NCBI GenBank assembly: GCA_964575425.1
Contig: CAZNRD010000057.1
Span: forward strand, 1 to 15,960
Length of the DNA: 15,960 bases
Direction: 5' to 3'
Source: DATEAV01 sp964575425
Lineage (GTDB): Bacteria; Chloroflexota; Anaerolineae; Anaerolineales; E44-bin32
In this document: piece by piece, positions 1 to 5,882 of the stretch
Layout of the letters: each line of letters begins with the position of its first letter
Position numbering within the stretch: the stretch's first letter is position 1
Notes under the pieces: generated by a model
Seen by the model: the letters and a program-made list of their open reading frames with translations, nothing else
Database searches by the model: none
Told to the model about the DNA's origin: nothing
Translations under genes and position numbers: made by a program

Positions 1-204
1 GCGCGGGCCTCGTTGAAGACATCGCCCTGGGCGTGCGCGTACTACTCACAGGTGCGGCCACGCTGCCGTTTGGCGAACCAGGCCTATCGTCGCCTGGCCA
101 ATCGCTGGTTGTGTGTCGCCTGGAAACTGTGGCAGACGCACCAGCCCTATGACGAGGCCTACCACCATCAAGAGAGAATCCTGCGAAGTCAACCCACGCC
201 TTGA
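1..204 (+). pseudogene. IS110-type transposase, C-terminal fragment (cut by window edge)
   Basis: The frame is open from base 1 to a stop at 202-204, so the gene begins outside the window. The encoded tail contains AYRRLANRWLCVAWKLWQ followed by PYDEAYHH. This resembles the C-terminal end of IS110/IS116/IS902 transposases, where an A(Y/F)RxLAxxW(I/L)R...W...PYDE block is common. The N-terminal DEDD catalytic domain and the serine-containing core are not visible here. I cannot tell whether the element is intact upstream. The following 170 bases hold no recognisable gene, and right after them comes a fragment of a different IS. This suggests the IS110 copy sits in a graveyard of elements. The family call rests on a short motif, so it is moderate only. 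Confidence 0.55.
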
Positions 205-374
205 CGGTCCGGTCATTGCCGAGCGGCTGGCTGGGCAAGATCGGGATGACGGAGATCCTTACTGCCCAGATACATCCAGGAGCTCACGGTCCCGAAAGAA
301 GCCTTGAGGGTCCGGAATCACTGCGCGCCCCTGGGGAAAATCGTCTCTTGACAAAGTGTGTCCGGTGTTCCTTC
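205..374. other. Non-coding spacer between two IS remnants
   Basis: I see no gene here. A perfect TTGACA hexamer lies at 348-353, reading rightward. It could be an outward -35 box of the kind found near the ends of IS110-type elements, but no convincing -10 follows at 16-18 bases, so I do not call a promoter. The junction with the IS3 fragment is near 370-378. Confidence 0.3.
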
Positions 375-470
375 GGGATCGAGGGGTGGTACAACCCGCA
401 TCGTCGGCACTCGGCCATTCACTACGTATCGCCTGCACGATACGAGATGGGACATGCCTATGCCACCTGA
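375..470 (+). pseudogene. IS3-family transposase OrfB, C-terminal fragment
   Basis: Residues encoded from about 378 read IEGWYNPHRRHSAIHYVSPA, the hallmark end of the rve integrase domain of IS3-family OrfB proteins (usually F/YxxxYNxxRxHSALxYxSPxxYE). The stop is TGA at 468-470. The first two residues of the DDE triad and most of the domain are absent. The upstream sequence in this frame does not look like transposase. This is a truncated remnant of about 30 codons and not a functional gene. A probable right terminal repeat of the same element follows at 489-513. Confidence 0.7.
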
Positions 471-488
471 GTCGCCCCAGCCGTCGCC

Positions 489-513
489 TGTCCACCAAAT
501 CGGGGCAACTCCA
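489..513 (+). repeat. Probable right terminal inverted repeat of the IS3 remnant
   Basis: The sequence TGTCCACCAAATCGGGGCAA lies about 20 bases past the OrfB stop. Read on the other strand it contains CCCCGA, five bases, then TGGACA. This resembles the end at 5582-5606 beside the IS3 OrfA fragment (CCCCGA, four bases, TGGACA). IS3 ends often pair a C-run with TGGACA. The exact outer boundary is uncertain. Confidence 0.45.
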
Positions 514-558
514 CCCATCTCTACAGCCAGGCCTCCTCACGCGCGAGTCGAGAGGGGT

Positions 559-648
559 TTATGCAACAGGCTCCAGTGAGGCCGTAAAATCTGCGGCCCG
601 TTCCGATGAAGCCGAACCGTCGCTTGCCGGCAAGAGGTTCTTGCTCAT
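559..648 (-). CDS. Small ORF downstream of slipin with a strong ribosome binding site (29 aa, possibly truncated)
   Basis: On the minus strand, 15 bases after the slipin stop, the sequence runs AGGAGGTAACCATGAGCAAG. That is a full Shine-Dalgarno six-mer with ideal 5-base spacing to an ATG at 648-646. The frame encodes 29 residues (MSKNLLPAS, then a Ser/Ala/Glu-rich stretch ending LEPVA) and stops at TAA, 561-559. The peptide has no membrane segment or motif I recognise. The ribosome site and close spacing suggest a real third cistron of the nfeD-slipin operon. Because IS remnants begin just beyond it, the ORF is probably the 5' end of a longer gene that lost its remainder. It could also be a genuine small protein. 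I assign no function. Confidence 0.4.
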   Translation of the reverse strand: MSKNLLPASDGSASSERAADFTASLEPVA

Positions 649-663
649 GGTTACCTCCTGCTA

Positions 664-1539
664 TCACTTGGCGTCGTCGCCAGCTTGCTCGGCGTGAGCC
701 ACCAGTGGGCGTAGCAAGGCCGTAAACTCCATCGGCAGCACGAACTTGGTGGCCGGGCCGGCCCCCAGTGTGCGCAGGGTATCCAGGTATTGCAGGCTCA
801 TCGTCTTGGAGCCAACAGCCTTTGCAGCCGCTTCTATTTTCTCCAGCGGGAGGGCATAGCCCTCGGCGGTGAGAATCTGCGCCTGCCGGCCACCCTCAGC
901 CTTCAGTATAGCCGCTTGCCGTTGGCCTTCAGCAACCTTTATCGCAGCTTCGCGTTTGCCGTCGGCCTCGATGACGGTCGCCCGGCGGATGCGCTCGGCG
1001 GCCATCTGGCGCGTCATCGCCTCCTGCACGTCGCGCGGCGGTTGGATCTCGCGGATCTCGACCATCGTTACCTTGATGCCCCAGCGTGCCGTCACCTCGT
1101 CCATTTTGACGCGCAGCACCTGGTTGATCTGGTCACGCCTGGCCAGCACGTCGTCCAGCGAGAGGTCGCCCACCACGGCGCGCAGGGTGGTCATGGCGAT
1201 GCCCTGCGCCGCGTCGCGAAACCTCTCAACCTCGATGACGCTCAGCACGGCGTCAATCACTTTGAGGTAGATCAAGAAGTCAATGGAAACCGGTGCATTG
1301 TCCTTGGTGATGCAGGTTTGCGGCGGAACGTTGACGACGAACTCGCGCAAGTCCTGCCAGATGGGCCGGTCTACGAACGGGATGAGCAGTACCAGCCCCG
1401 GCCCGCGCGCGCCGATGGACTTGCCCAGCCGCAGCACTACCATGCGTTTGTACTCCGGCACGATCTTGACCGCCGCCGGCAACAGGGCCAGCAGGGCCAA
1501 TCCGAACAGAATCGTGATGTACAGCGTCAAGTTGAACAC
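664..1539 (-). CDS. Slipin / stomatin-like SPFH-domain membrane protein
   Basis: The product is 291 residues, typical for bacterial slipins. An N-terminal hydrophobic segment (about 5-27, LYITILFGLALLALLPAAVK) anchors it. It is followed by the SPFH core with the familiar VPEYKRMVVLRLGK and GPGLVLLIPFVDR blocks, then the helical region EIQPPRDVQEAM and an Ala/Glu-rich coiled coil (about 185-245, repeats like KxAEGxRQAAILKAEG). Slipins form membrane oligomers and pair with NfeD proteases. The homologous slipin of Pyrococcus is a substrate of its NfeD partner. The start is GTG at 1539, chosen because GGAGG lies 7 bases upstream. nfeD precedes it by 38 bp on the same strand, supporting an operon. 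No residue loss is obvious. The role in membrane organisation is inferred from the family. Confidence 0.9.
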   Translation of the reverse strand: MFNLTLYITILFGLALLALLPAAVKIVPEYKRMVVLRLGKSIGARGPGLVLLIPFVDRPIWQDLREFVVNVPPQTCITKDNAPVSIDFLIYLKVIDAVLSVIEVERFRDAAQGIAMTTLRAVVGDLSLDDVLARRDQINQVLRVKMDEVTARWGIKVTMVEIREIQPPRDVQEAMTRQMAAERIRRATVIEADGKREAAIKVAEGQRQAAILKAEGGRQAQILTAEGYALPLEKIEAAAKAVGSKTMSLQYLDTLRTLGAGPATKFVLPMEFTALLRPLVAHAEQAGDDAK

Positions 1540-1577
1540 GTCATTGCCTCCTGCAGAGATGTTCCGGTGGAACGTCT

Positions 1578-2972
1578 CTACACCACGCGGCGAACCCGCA
1601 CGGTGATCCCTTCGACGGCGACGACGACTACGCTCTCACCCGCTTGAATGGGTTGCCCGTCGTCGGCTATAGCCGTCCACAATTCGCTCCCAATTTGCGC
1701 CGTCCCCGCCGGGGCGAAATTGGTTGTGGCCTGCCCCATCGCGCCCACCAGCCGGTGGCGCACATCGCTGATGGCCGGGGCGCGTTGCGCCTGCAGGCCT
1801 TTGCCCACGGCAAAGAACACCAGCACGCCCGTAGTGAGGGTGATCGCGGCCACCAGCCACGGGTTGACGGCGACCGCCGGGAGTGTGGGCGACGCCTCGC
1901 CAAAGGGCTGGTACAGCATCAGAGCGCCGAGAGCGAACATCACCAATCCGCTGACGCCGAGTGCGCCGAAGCCGGGCGAAAACGCCTCGACGGCGAGCAG
2001 GATGATCCCCAATACAATCAGTCCCAGCCCGGCCCAGTTGAGCGGCAGGCTGCCGAAGGCAACGAAGGCCAGCACCAGCGCAATGATGCCCACCGCGCCC
2101 GGCAGCCCAAAGCCCGGCGCCTGAAACTCGATGAGCAGCGCATACAGGCCCAGCGTGATCAATAGAAAGGCGATGTTGGGATCGGTGATGATGTGCAGCA
2201 ACTGTTCGGCGAAATTCATCGGCACGTCCACCATCGCCGCGCCGCGTGTGCGCAGAGTCGCTTCTCCGGCGGCTGTCGTCACCACGCGTCCATCCAGTTG
2301 GGCGAGCAGGTCATTCATGTCAACGGCGATGATGTCAATCACTTTGTGTTCCAGCGCCTCGCCACTGGTGAGCGAGGCGCTTTCCAGCACGGCCTGCTCG
2401 GCCCACTCCGCGTTGCGTCCCCGCTCGATGGCCAGCGCGCGCGCCGTGGCCGCCGCATCCTGAGCGGCCTTGTTGGACATGGTTTCGTCCGGCTGGACTT
2501 GTTCGCCAAGCAAAACGGGATGCGCCGCGCCGATGTTCGTGCCGGGTGCCATGGCGGCTACGTGCGAGGCGAGCGTCAGGAACATTCCGGCGGAAGCGGC
2601 ACGCGCGCCGGGCGGCGCGACGTACACCACCACCGGCACGCGGGCGGCGAGCATGGCCTGCGTCATCTCCCGCATAGCCGTGTCCAGCCCGCCTGGCGTG
2701 TCCAGCCGCATCACCAGCGCCCCGGCCCCCTTACGTTCGGCCTCGGCCAGCGCCCGCTTCAGATAGCGCGCGGTGAGCGGATTGATCACACCTTTGATCT
2801 CGATCACGTGAATCGGCGGCGGCTGGCCCTGGGCCGCTTGCACCTGCGGCTCCATCATTGTCAGGCCGGGCACCAAGCCGCCGATAGGAAAGACCCCCGC
2901 GCCCAGATGGGCCAGAACAGTCAGACGGAATGTAACTTGGGTTCTCGTCAGCAACCTCCAGTATCTTCTCAC
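1578..2972 (-). CDS. nfeD: NfeD1-type membrane-bound serine protease (ClpP-class domain plus NfeD domain)
   Basis: The product is 464 residues. After an N-terminal hydrophobic leader ending near AQG (about 50), a ClpP-like domain covers about 53-225, with RLDTPGGLDTAM and ARAASAGMF (nucleophile Ser127). Lys168 lies 41 residues later, the same spacing as the Ser97/Lys138 dyad known for Pyrococcus PH1510. Four to five membrane segments follow (about 250-395), including the EFQAPGFGLPG and EAFSPGFGALG signatures. An OB-fold NfeD domain ends the protein (LVGAMGQATTNFAPAGT... to RVRRVV). Such proteins cleave membrane-associated substrates, notably the C-terminus of partner slipins. Here the slipin gene is directly downstream. 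The start is weak: GTG at 2972 overlaps the stop of an upstream decayed frame as GTGA and has no clear Shine-Dalgarno site, so the true N-terminus is uncertain. Confidence 0.9.
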   Translation of the reverse strand: MRRYWRLLTRTQVTFRLTVLAHLGAGVFPIGGLVPGLTMMEPQVQAAQGQPPPIHVIEIKGVINPLTARYLKRALAEAERKGAGALVMRLDTPGGLDTAMREMTQAMLAARVPVVVYVAPPGARAASAGMFLTLASHVAAMAPGTNIGAAHPVLLGEQVQPDETMSNKAAQDAAATARALAIERGRNAEWAEQAVLESASLTSGEALEHKVIDIIAVDMNDLLAQLDGRVVTTAAGEATLRTRGAAMVDVPMNFAEQLLHIITDPNIAFLLITLGLYALLIEFQAPGFGLPGAVGIIALVLAFVAFGSLPLNWAGLGLIVLGIILLAVEAFSPGFGALGVSGLVMFALGALMLYQPFGEASPTLPAVAVNPWLVAAITLTTGVLVFFAVGKGLQAQRAPAISDVRHRLVGAMGQATTNFAPAGTAQIGSELWTAIADDGQPIQAGESVVVVAVEGITVRVRRVV

Positions 2973-3409
2973 CGGCGCGGAGCGCGTTTATCCTTCCGTG
3001 GACCTGTTTGTGTCGCCGGCCTCGGTTCAGCCCTGATGCGCCATGTCCCGCTGGCGCCATACAGCAGCCTTGCGAGTTCGGCCAGCGGCATCGCCGGTGG
3101 CGTTTCCACCTGTGGCAGTGGCCGACGTTCGGCCCAGGCGTTGTCTTTGTAGAGAGGCGGCCGGCGACCCCAGCATAGCACGGCGCTGAGCGCGTCGCTG
3201 TAACCCGGTGTGCTCCAGCGACGGTGGAGCAGCCCCAGGTCTTGCCCGGCGGTGTGGATCGCTTGCGCGGGCCGCCGGATCAGCCAGCCGACGAGCAGGC
3301 CTGCGGCCCCAGTCCCGGTCAGTTCCGGAAACCTGCGGCGGGTCAGGCCGGTCGCTGCAGAAATCGCGGGGCGATTCCGCGACGCCGCCCTCGTCAGTGG
3401 CTCTTCCAT
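2969..3409 (-). pseudogene. Decayed Tat-signal protein, possible SagB-type nitroreductase N-terminal remnant
   Basis: This is a 146-codon open frame from ATG 3409 to TGA at 2971-2969. Residues about 23-50 look like a twin-arginine signal: TRRRFPELTGTGAAGLLVGW, then a short cleavage-like AQA. Residues about 76-122 (GRRPPLYKDN, RRPLPQ, MPLAELARLLYGASG) resemble the segment of SagB-type nitroreductases in front of the FMN domain. The expected R-R-R-S-x-R-x-F block between the PLAE and LARLL parts is missing. After GASG the frame becomes a basic, unrelated tail. No Shine-Dalgarno precedes the ATG. I read it as a deletion derivative: the nitroreductase domain is gone and the remaining frame abuts nfeD with a GTGA overlap. 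It might still be translated and feed ribosomes into nfeD. The family call is tentative. Confidence 0.35.
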
Positions 3410-3432
3410 CGCCGAGTGAGTAGAATCGCAGT

Positions 3433-3453
3433 CCGGCTCCGGACCTGAGCCGG
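3433..3453. promoter_or_regulatory. 7-bp inverted repeat between divergent frames
   Basis: CCGGCTC and GAGCCGG, separated by 7 bases, lie just upstream of the HEAT-repeat gene and behind the divergent decayed frame. It may be an operator or a leader hairpin. There is no T-run, so it is not an intrinsic terminator. Confidence 0.3.
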
Positions 3454-3476
3454 CCCTCGTTCAGGGGAAGCTCCAC

Positions 3477-3869
3477 ATGGACGCATTCGCCAAGCCGGCT
3501 TTCTCACAGGCAATCGTTGGGATGGGTGAAGCCTACGGGGGCCTCTCCTTCTGGCCAGAAAACCTCAACCCCGCAGCCCATCCCGACGCGATATGGCGGG
3601 GGCTTCTCTACAACGGTTCTCGCAAGGCTAAGGGCTTTGAGCACCGCATCCGCCCCCTTCTCATCCACAAGGACAGCCGCGTCCGAGGCTGGGCCTGCTT
3701 CGCGCTCGGCCAGTTAGGCGACGAGGCTTCCCTCGAGCAGGTGAGAGCGATGAATGCCGATCCGTTGAATCGCGTTCGCGTACATGCTTGGCAGGCTCTC
3801 CAAGCAATGGTCGGGGAAGAGGAATCTACGGTTCTCCTCCAAATAGTGTGGAAAGGTGACATAACTTGA
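3477..3869 (+). pseudogene. HEAT-repeat protein, 3' end cut off by the ISL3 element
   Basis: The start ATG has AGGGGAA 7 bases upstream. About 117 native residues remain, followed by 12 residues encoded by the IS before a TGA at 3867-3869. Residues 57-82 (RIRPLLIHKDSRVRGWACFALGQLGD) and 85-111 form two HEAT-type helical repeats, with the VR...A..ALG.LGD spacing. The N-terminal part (about 20-50) is unlike HEAT and contains LSFWPENLNP and DAIWRGLLYNGSRKAKG. HEAT proteins are protein-interaction scaffolds, and no enzyme activity is implied. The ISL3 left end starts at 3830, inside the second repeat's tail, so the natural C-terminus is lost. The remaining frame could still give a shortened protein. 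No partner gene is adjacent because the downstream flank has been replaced. Confidence 0.65.
3830..3851 (+). repeat. ISL3 left terminal inverted repeat
   Basis: This repeat begins GGTTCTCCTCC and continues AAATAGTGTGG. It pairs with 5175-5196 at 21 of 22 bases (one A/G difference at position 12). It lies inside the HEAT-repeat gene and supplies that gene's last codons and, shortly after, its stop. Confidence 0.9.
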
Positions 3870-3878
3870 ATATGGATC

Positions 3879-3961
3879 GACACCTGCCGGCCGTGGTAGC
3901 TTGGGAACCGGCTAGACCAACAGACGGTTTCCGGCTGTCACCAGAGGAGCCGACAGGTGTC
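3879..3961 (+). promoter_or_regulatory. Inverted repeat spanning the ISL3 transposase start
   Basis: The arms are 3879-3891 (GACACCTGCCGGC) and 3949-3961 (GCCGACAGGTGTC), complementary at 12 of 13 positions with about 57 bases between them. The right arm contains the GTG start codon, and the Shine-Dalgarno AGAGGAG (3943-3949) ends at its edge. If formed in mRNA, the long hairpin would bury the initiation site. That would damp read-through translation from outside promoters, a known strategy in other IS families. Here the function is inference. Confidence 0.45.
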
Positions 3962-5156
3962 TATCGACATTGTAACCCGCTGGCTGAATCTCCCTTACAC
4001 CACAGTCCGGGATGTCCTGATAAGCGACCGCTGCACAGAGTTGATCGTCACACGCGAGCCACCGCTCCTGACCTGTTCCGGCTGCGGCCAGCTCAGCCTT
4101 GAGCGCTATGACCGAACCAGGCAGCGCATCCGGGACCTGAACGTCTTTGAGACCTATACCTACCTGCTGCTGGACAAATGGCGCCTCAACTGCCCCTCTT
4201 GCGGTGTGAGGGTCGAGGATGTCGGGTTCGCCGCGCCGCACTCCCGTTGCACGCGCCGTTTCGAGGATTACGTCGCCCGACTGTGCCAGCACATGCCTGT
4301 GGCCAGTGTGGCCGAGTTGCTGGGATTGGACTGGAAGACCGTCAAGGAGATCGACAAGCGGGCCTTGGAGCGACAGTTCGCCGTCCCAAACTACTCTGGC
4401 CTGCGACTGCTGGCCATCGACGACATCGCTTACAAGAAGAAATACAAGTTCTTGACGGTCGTGCTGGATGTGGAGCGCACCAGCGTGGTTTGGGTGGCAA
4501 AAGGCCGCGGCAGGGCCACGCTGGAAGCCTTCTTCGACGAAATCGGCCCGGGGGCGGCCAGCCGCCTGGAAGCGATCGCCATCGACATGTGGGAGCCTTA
4601 CATCGCCGCCATCCAAGCCAAGGCCCCGCAGGCGGCCATCGTCTTCGACAAGTTTCACGTCATCCGCTACTATTCCCGCGTCATCGACCGAGTGCGGCTG
4701 GATGAATTCAACAAGGCCGGGGCCGAAGGCAAGGCCGTCGTGCGCGGCACCAAGTACTTGCTGCTGAAGAACCGGGGGAACTTGTCCGACAAGCAGGAGA
4801 GCCGCCTGCGGGAACTTCTGGCTCTCAACGAAAACCCGAACATGGTCTATGTGCTCAAGGATGACTTGAAGCGCTTGTGGGATTGTGACGATCGCCACGA
4901 CGCGAAGCGGGTGCTGGACGAGTGGACACAAGCCGCCGAGCAGAGCCACATCGAGCCCCTGCGTACGTTGGCCAGGATGCTCCAACGGTACTCGTACGGG
5001 CTGTTCAACCATTGCGACTATCCGATCAACACAGCCAGGCTGGAGGGCCTCAATAACAAGATCAAAGTGATCAAACGCTGCTGTTACGGCTTCCACGACC
5101 TGGATTACTTCGCCCTGAAGATCAAACAGGCGGCCCCCTGCGGGCTCTCCCCGTGA
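3957..5156 (+). CDS. tnpA: ISL3-family transposase
   Basis: The product is 399 residues, a normal length. An N-terminal zinc-finger-like segment has CSGCG (about 40-44) and CPSCG (about 79-83). A helix-turn-helix region follows (about 118-140, VASVAELLGLDWKTVKEIDKRAL). The DDE_Tnp_ISL3 domain then includes LLAIDDIAYKKKYKFLTVVLD (the first Asp region), AIAIDMWEPYIAAI (the DMW signature with the second Asp), FDKFHVI, and ARLEGLNNKIKVIKRCCYGF with the final Glu. The start is GTG at 3957, chosen because AGAGGAG ends 7 bases upstream. The gene is uninterrupted and lies within matching terminal repeats, so it is probably functional. It catalyses cut-and-paste or circle-type movement of its own element. 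A long frame on the opposite strand is only its shadow. Confidence 0.95.
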   Translation: MSIDIVTRWLNLPYTTVRDVLISDRCTELIVTREPPLLTCSGCGQLSLERYDRTRQRIRDLNVFETYTYLLLDKWRLNCPSCGVRVEDVGFAAPHSRCTRRFEDYVARLCQHMPVASVAELLGLDWKTVKEIDKRALERQFAVPNYSGLRLLAIDDIAYKKKYKFLTVVLDVERTSVVWVAKGRGRATLEAFFDEIGPGAASRLEAIAIDMWEPYIAAIQAKAPQAAIVFDKFHVIRYYSRVIDRVRLDEFNKAGAEGKAVVRGTKYLLLKNRGNLSDKQESRLRELLALNENPNMVYVLKDDLKRLWDCDDRHDAKRVLDEWTQAAEQSHIEPLRTLARMLQRYSYGLFNHCDYPINTARLEGLNNKIKVIKRCCYGFHDLDYFALKIKQAAPCGLSP

Positions 5157-5174
5157 TAAGCCCTCAACCTCTAC

Positions 5175-5196
5175 CCACACTATTCGGAGGAGAACC
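5175..5196 (-). repeat. ISL3 right terminal inverted repeat
   Basis: On the minus strand it reads GGTTCTCCTCC then GAATAGTGTGG. It lies directly against the truncated IS3 OrfA and supplies the aberrant last residues of that frame. Confidence 0.9.
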
Positions 5197-5505
5197 GAAG
5201 TTTTTCAACAGCGCGATCTCCACTTCCTTCTTGCCCACCAGCTGCTCCAACTGCCGGATCCGTCGCTCATACTCCTGGACCGTGCCATCCTCCGAGAACA
5301 GCTCCGCCCTGCGCTCGAGGAACTCCTTCTTCCAAAGCCCCACCGAGTTGGGGTGGATGCCGTACTGCTTGACGATCTGCCCAGGCGTCTTCTCGCCCGC
5401 CAGCGCCTCCACATCGTCCCGACACCGTCCCGGTGTTGCTGCGGGATGTCCTTGCGGGAGCACCACCTGGAACTTCACCTTCGGCGAGCACCTCTTCTTG
5501 GCCAT
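5197..5505 (-). pseudogene. IS3-family transposase OrfA, truncated by the ISL3 element
   Basis: The start ATG at 5505 follows GGGAGG on the minus strand. The frame shows the HTH_Tnp_1 fold (GEKTPGQIVKQYGIHPNSVGLWKKEFLERRAELF) and the leucine-zipper tail (YERRIRQLEQLVGKKEVEIALLKNF) typical of OrfA. It reaches the AAAAAC run where IS3 elements shift frame to make OrfAB. At 5196 the ISL3 repeat takes over, adding SPPNSVGRG and a stop at 5164. No OrfB follows, so the protein could at best bind DNA. A second oddity is an extra 16 residues between QVVL and EALAGEKT (5410-5457), described separately. Confidence 0.85.
5410..5457 (-). repeat. 48-bp palindromic in-frame insertion inside IS3 OrfA
   Basis: OrfA proteins normally read KFQVVLEAL without a gap. 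Here 16 residues (PQGHPAATPGRCRDDV) separate VVL from EAL. The DNA holds ACACCG-TCC-CGGTGT at 5422-5436, nested inside ACATC..CCCG (5411-5421) and CGGGATGT (5442-5449), an imperfect palindrome. It looks like a small mobile or hairpin-derived insertion that kept the frame. The comparison to the usual family sequence is from memory. Confidence 0.4.
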
Positions 5506-5581
5506 GGCTTCTGCCTCCCTTCGGCACAGGCCTGGCCGTAGCCTACGCCACCTTCCATCAGGGTCAACCCCACATTACTCG

Positions 5582-5606
5582 CATGTCCAACTCTCGGGGG
5601 TCAGCA
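5582..5606 (-). repeat. Probable left terminal inverted repeat of the IS3 remnant
   Basis: On the minus strand the sequence reads TGCTGACCCCCGAGAGTTGG then ACATG, about 75 bases upstream of the OrfA start. The TG start, the C-run and the TGGACA core are common at IS3-family left ends. The IS3 remnant therefore runs from about 5606 down to 5197. The outer boundary may be off by a few bases. Confidence 0.5.
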
Positions 5607-5843
5607 CCTGGCCTCATCCTGCGCTCGTGGTTGGAGGGCAGACTACCGAAAGGCGCAAAGTGCCGGTGGGTGCGTAAGAGGATTCGGCGCTCGCGCGGCG
5701 GATCGAGGATGCGGGGTTGAAGACTACGTCAACCGCCGCTTACGGAAGGAGGGGGGAGGGGGTGAGAGGGGGCACGGGGGGAGGGGGCTGTAAGTCCCCT
5801 CCCCCCGGCCCCCGTCCGTCTCTGGCCGACGCGGGCGAGCGTA
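5607..5843. other. Non-coding region between the IS3 remnant and folE
   Basis: No supported gene lies here. Its main content is the G-run block at 5747-5806. The bases from 5607 to 5746 show no motif or ORF that I can support. Confidence 0.6.
5747..5806 (+). repeat. G-run block with perfect 11-bp G/C hairpin (possible G-quadruplex and terminator-like structure)
   Basis: Five or more runs of at least five G, with loops of 1-5 bases, lie between 5751 and 5787, enough for a canonical G-quadruplex. The last runs, 5776-5786 (GGGGGGAGGGG), pair perfectly with 5796-5806 (CCCCTCCCCCC) over a 9-base loop. No T-run follows, so it is not a standard intrinsic terminator. Similar G/C-strand blocks recur between genes in Chloroflexota genomes, as I recall. 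Here it separates IS debris from folE. Confidence 0.65.
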
Positions 5844-5852
5844 TGGTAGGAT
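5844..5852 (+). promoter_or_regulatory. Extended -10 promoter-like site upstream of folE
   Basis: TGGTAGGAT, with hexamer TAGGAT, lies 31 bases before the folE ATG. No -35 box is visible. The same TGnTAnnAT form occurs before fabL, the patatin gene and tkt, which raises confidence slightly. Confidence 0.4.
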
Positions 5853-5882
5853 GGCGCCTGACAGGGTTACAGGGAGGTGGGT

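Larger units (their letters stand above)
3830..5196 (+). mobile_element. Complete ISL3-family insertion sequence, 1367 bp
   Basis: The element is bounded by inverted repeats at 3830-3851 and 5175-5196 that match at 21 of 22 positions. Both start GGTTCTCCTCC. It contains one transposase gene, with 127 bp before it and 40 bp after it. The size and single-gene plan fit ISL3 (IS204/IS1001/IS1165) elements. ISL3 members normally duplicate 8 bp. Here the left flank reads GAATCTAC and the right flank GAAGTTTT, so no duplication is present. The left side is a HEAT gene and the right side an IS3 OrfA. The element therefore probably took part in a recombination or adjacent deletion after inserting. The intact transposase suggests recent activity. 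Confidence 0.9.

Noticed and set aside
341..380. Promoter at TTGACA 348-353
   Set aside because: The -35 is perfect, but no acceptable -10 lies 16-18 bases downstream and no gene follows.
3027..3476. 149-codon minus frame overlapping the Tat/SagB-like relic
   Set aside because: Its composition is Arg/Ala-rich with no motif. The alternative frame carries the Tat signal and the ordered segment.
3912..5180. 422-codon open frame antisense to the ISL3 transposase
   Set aside because: The plus-strand transposase has all family signatures and lies correctly between terminal repeats.
3822..5204. 8-bp target duplication around ISL3
   Set aside because: GAATCTAC and GAAGTTTT share only the first three bases, so no duplication is claimed.
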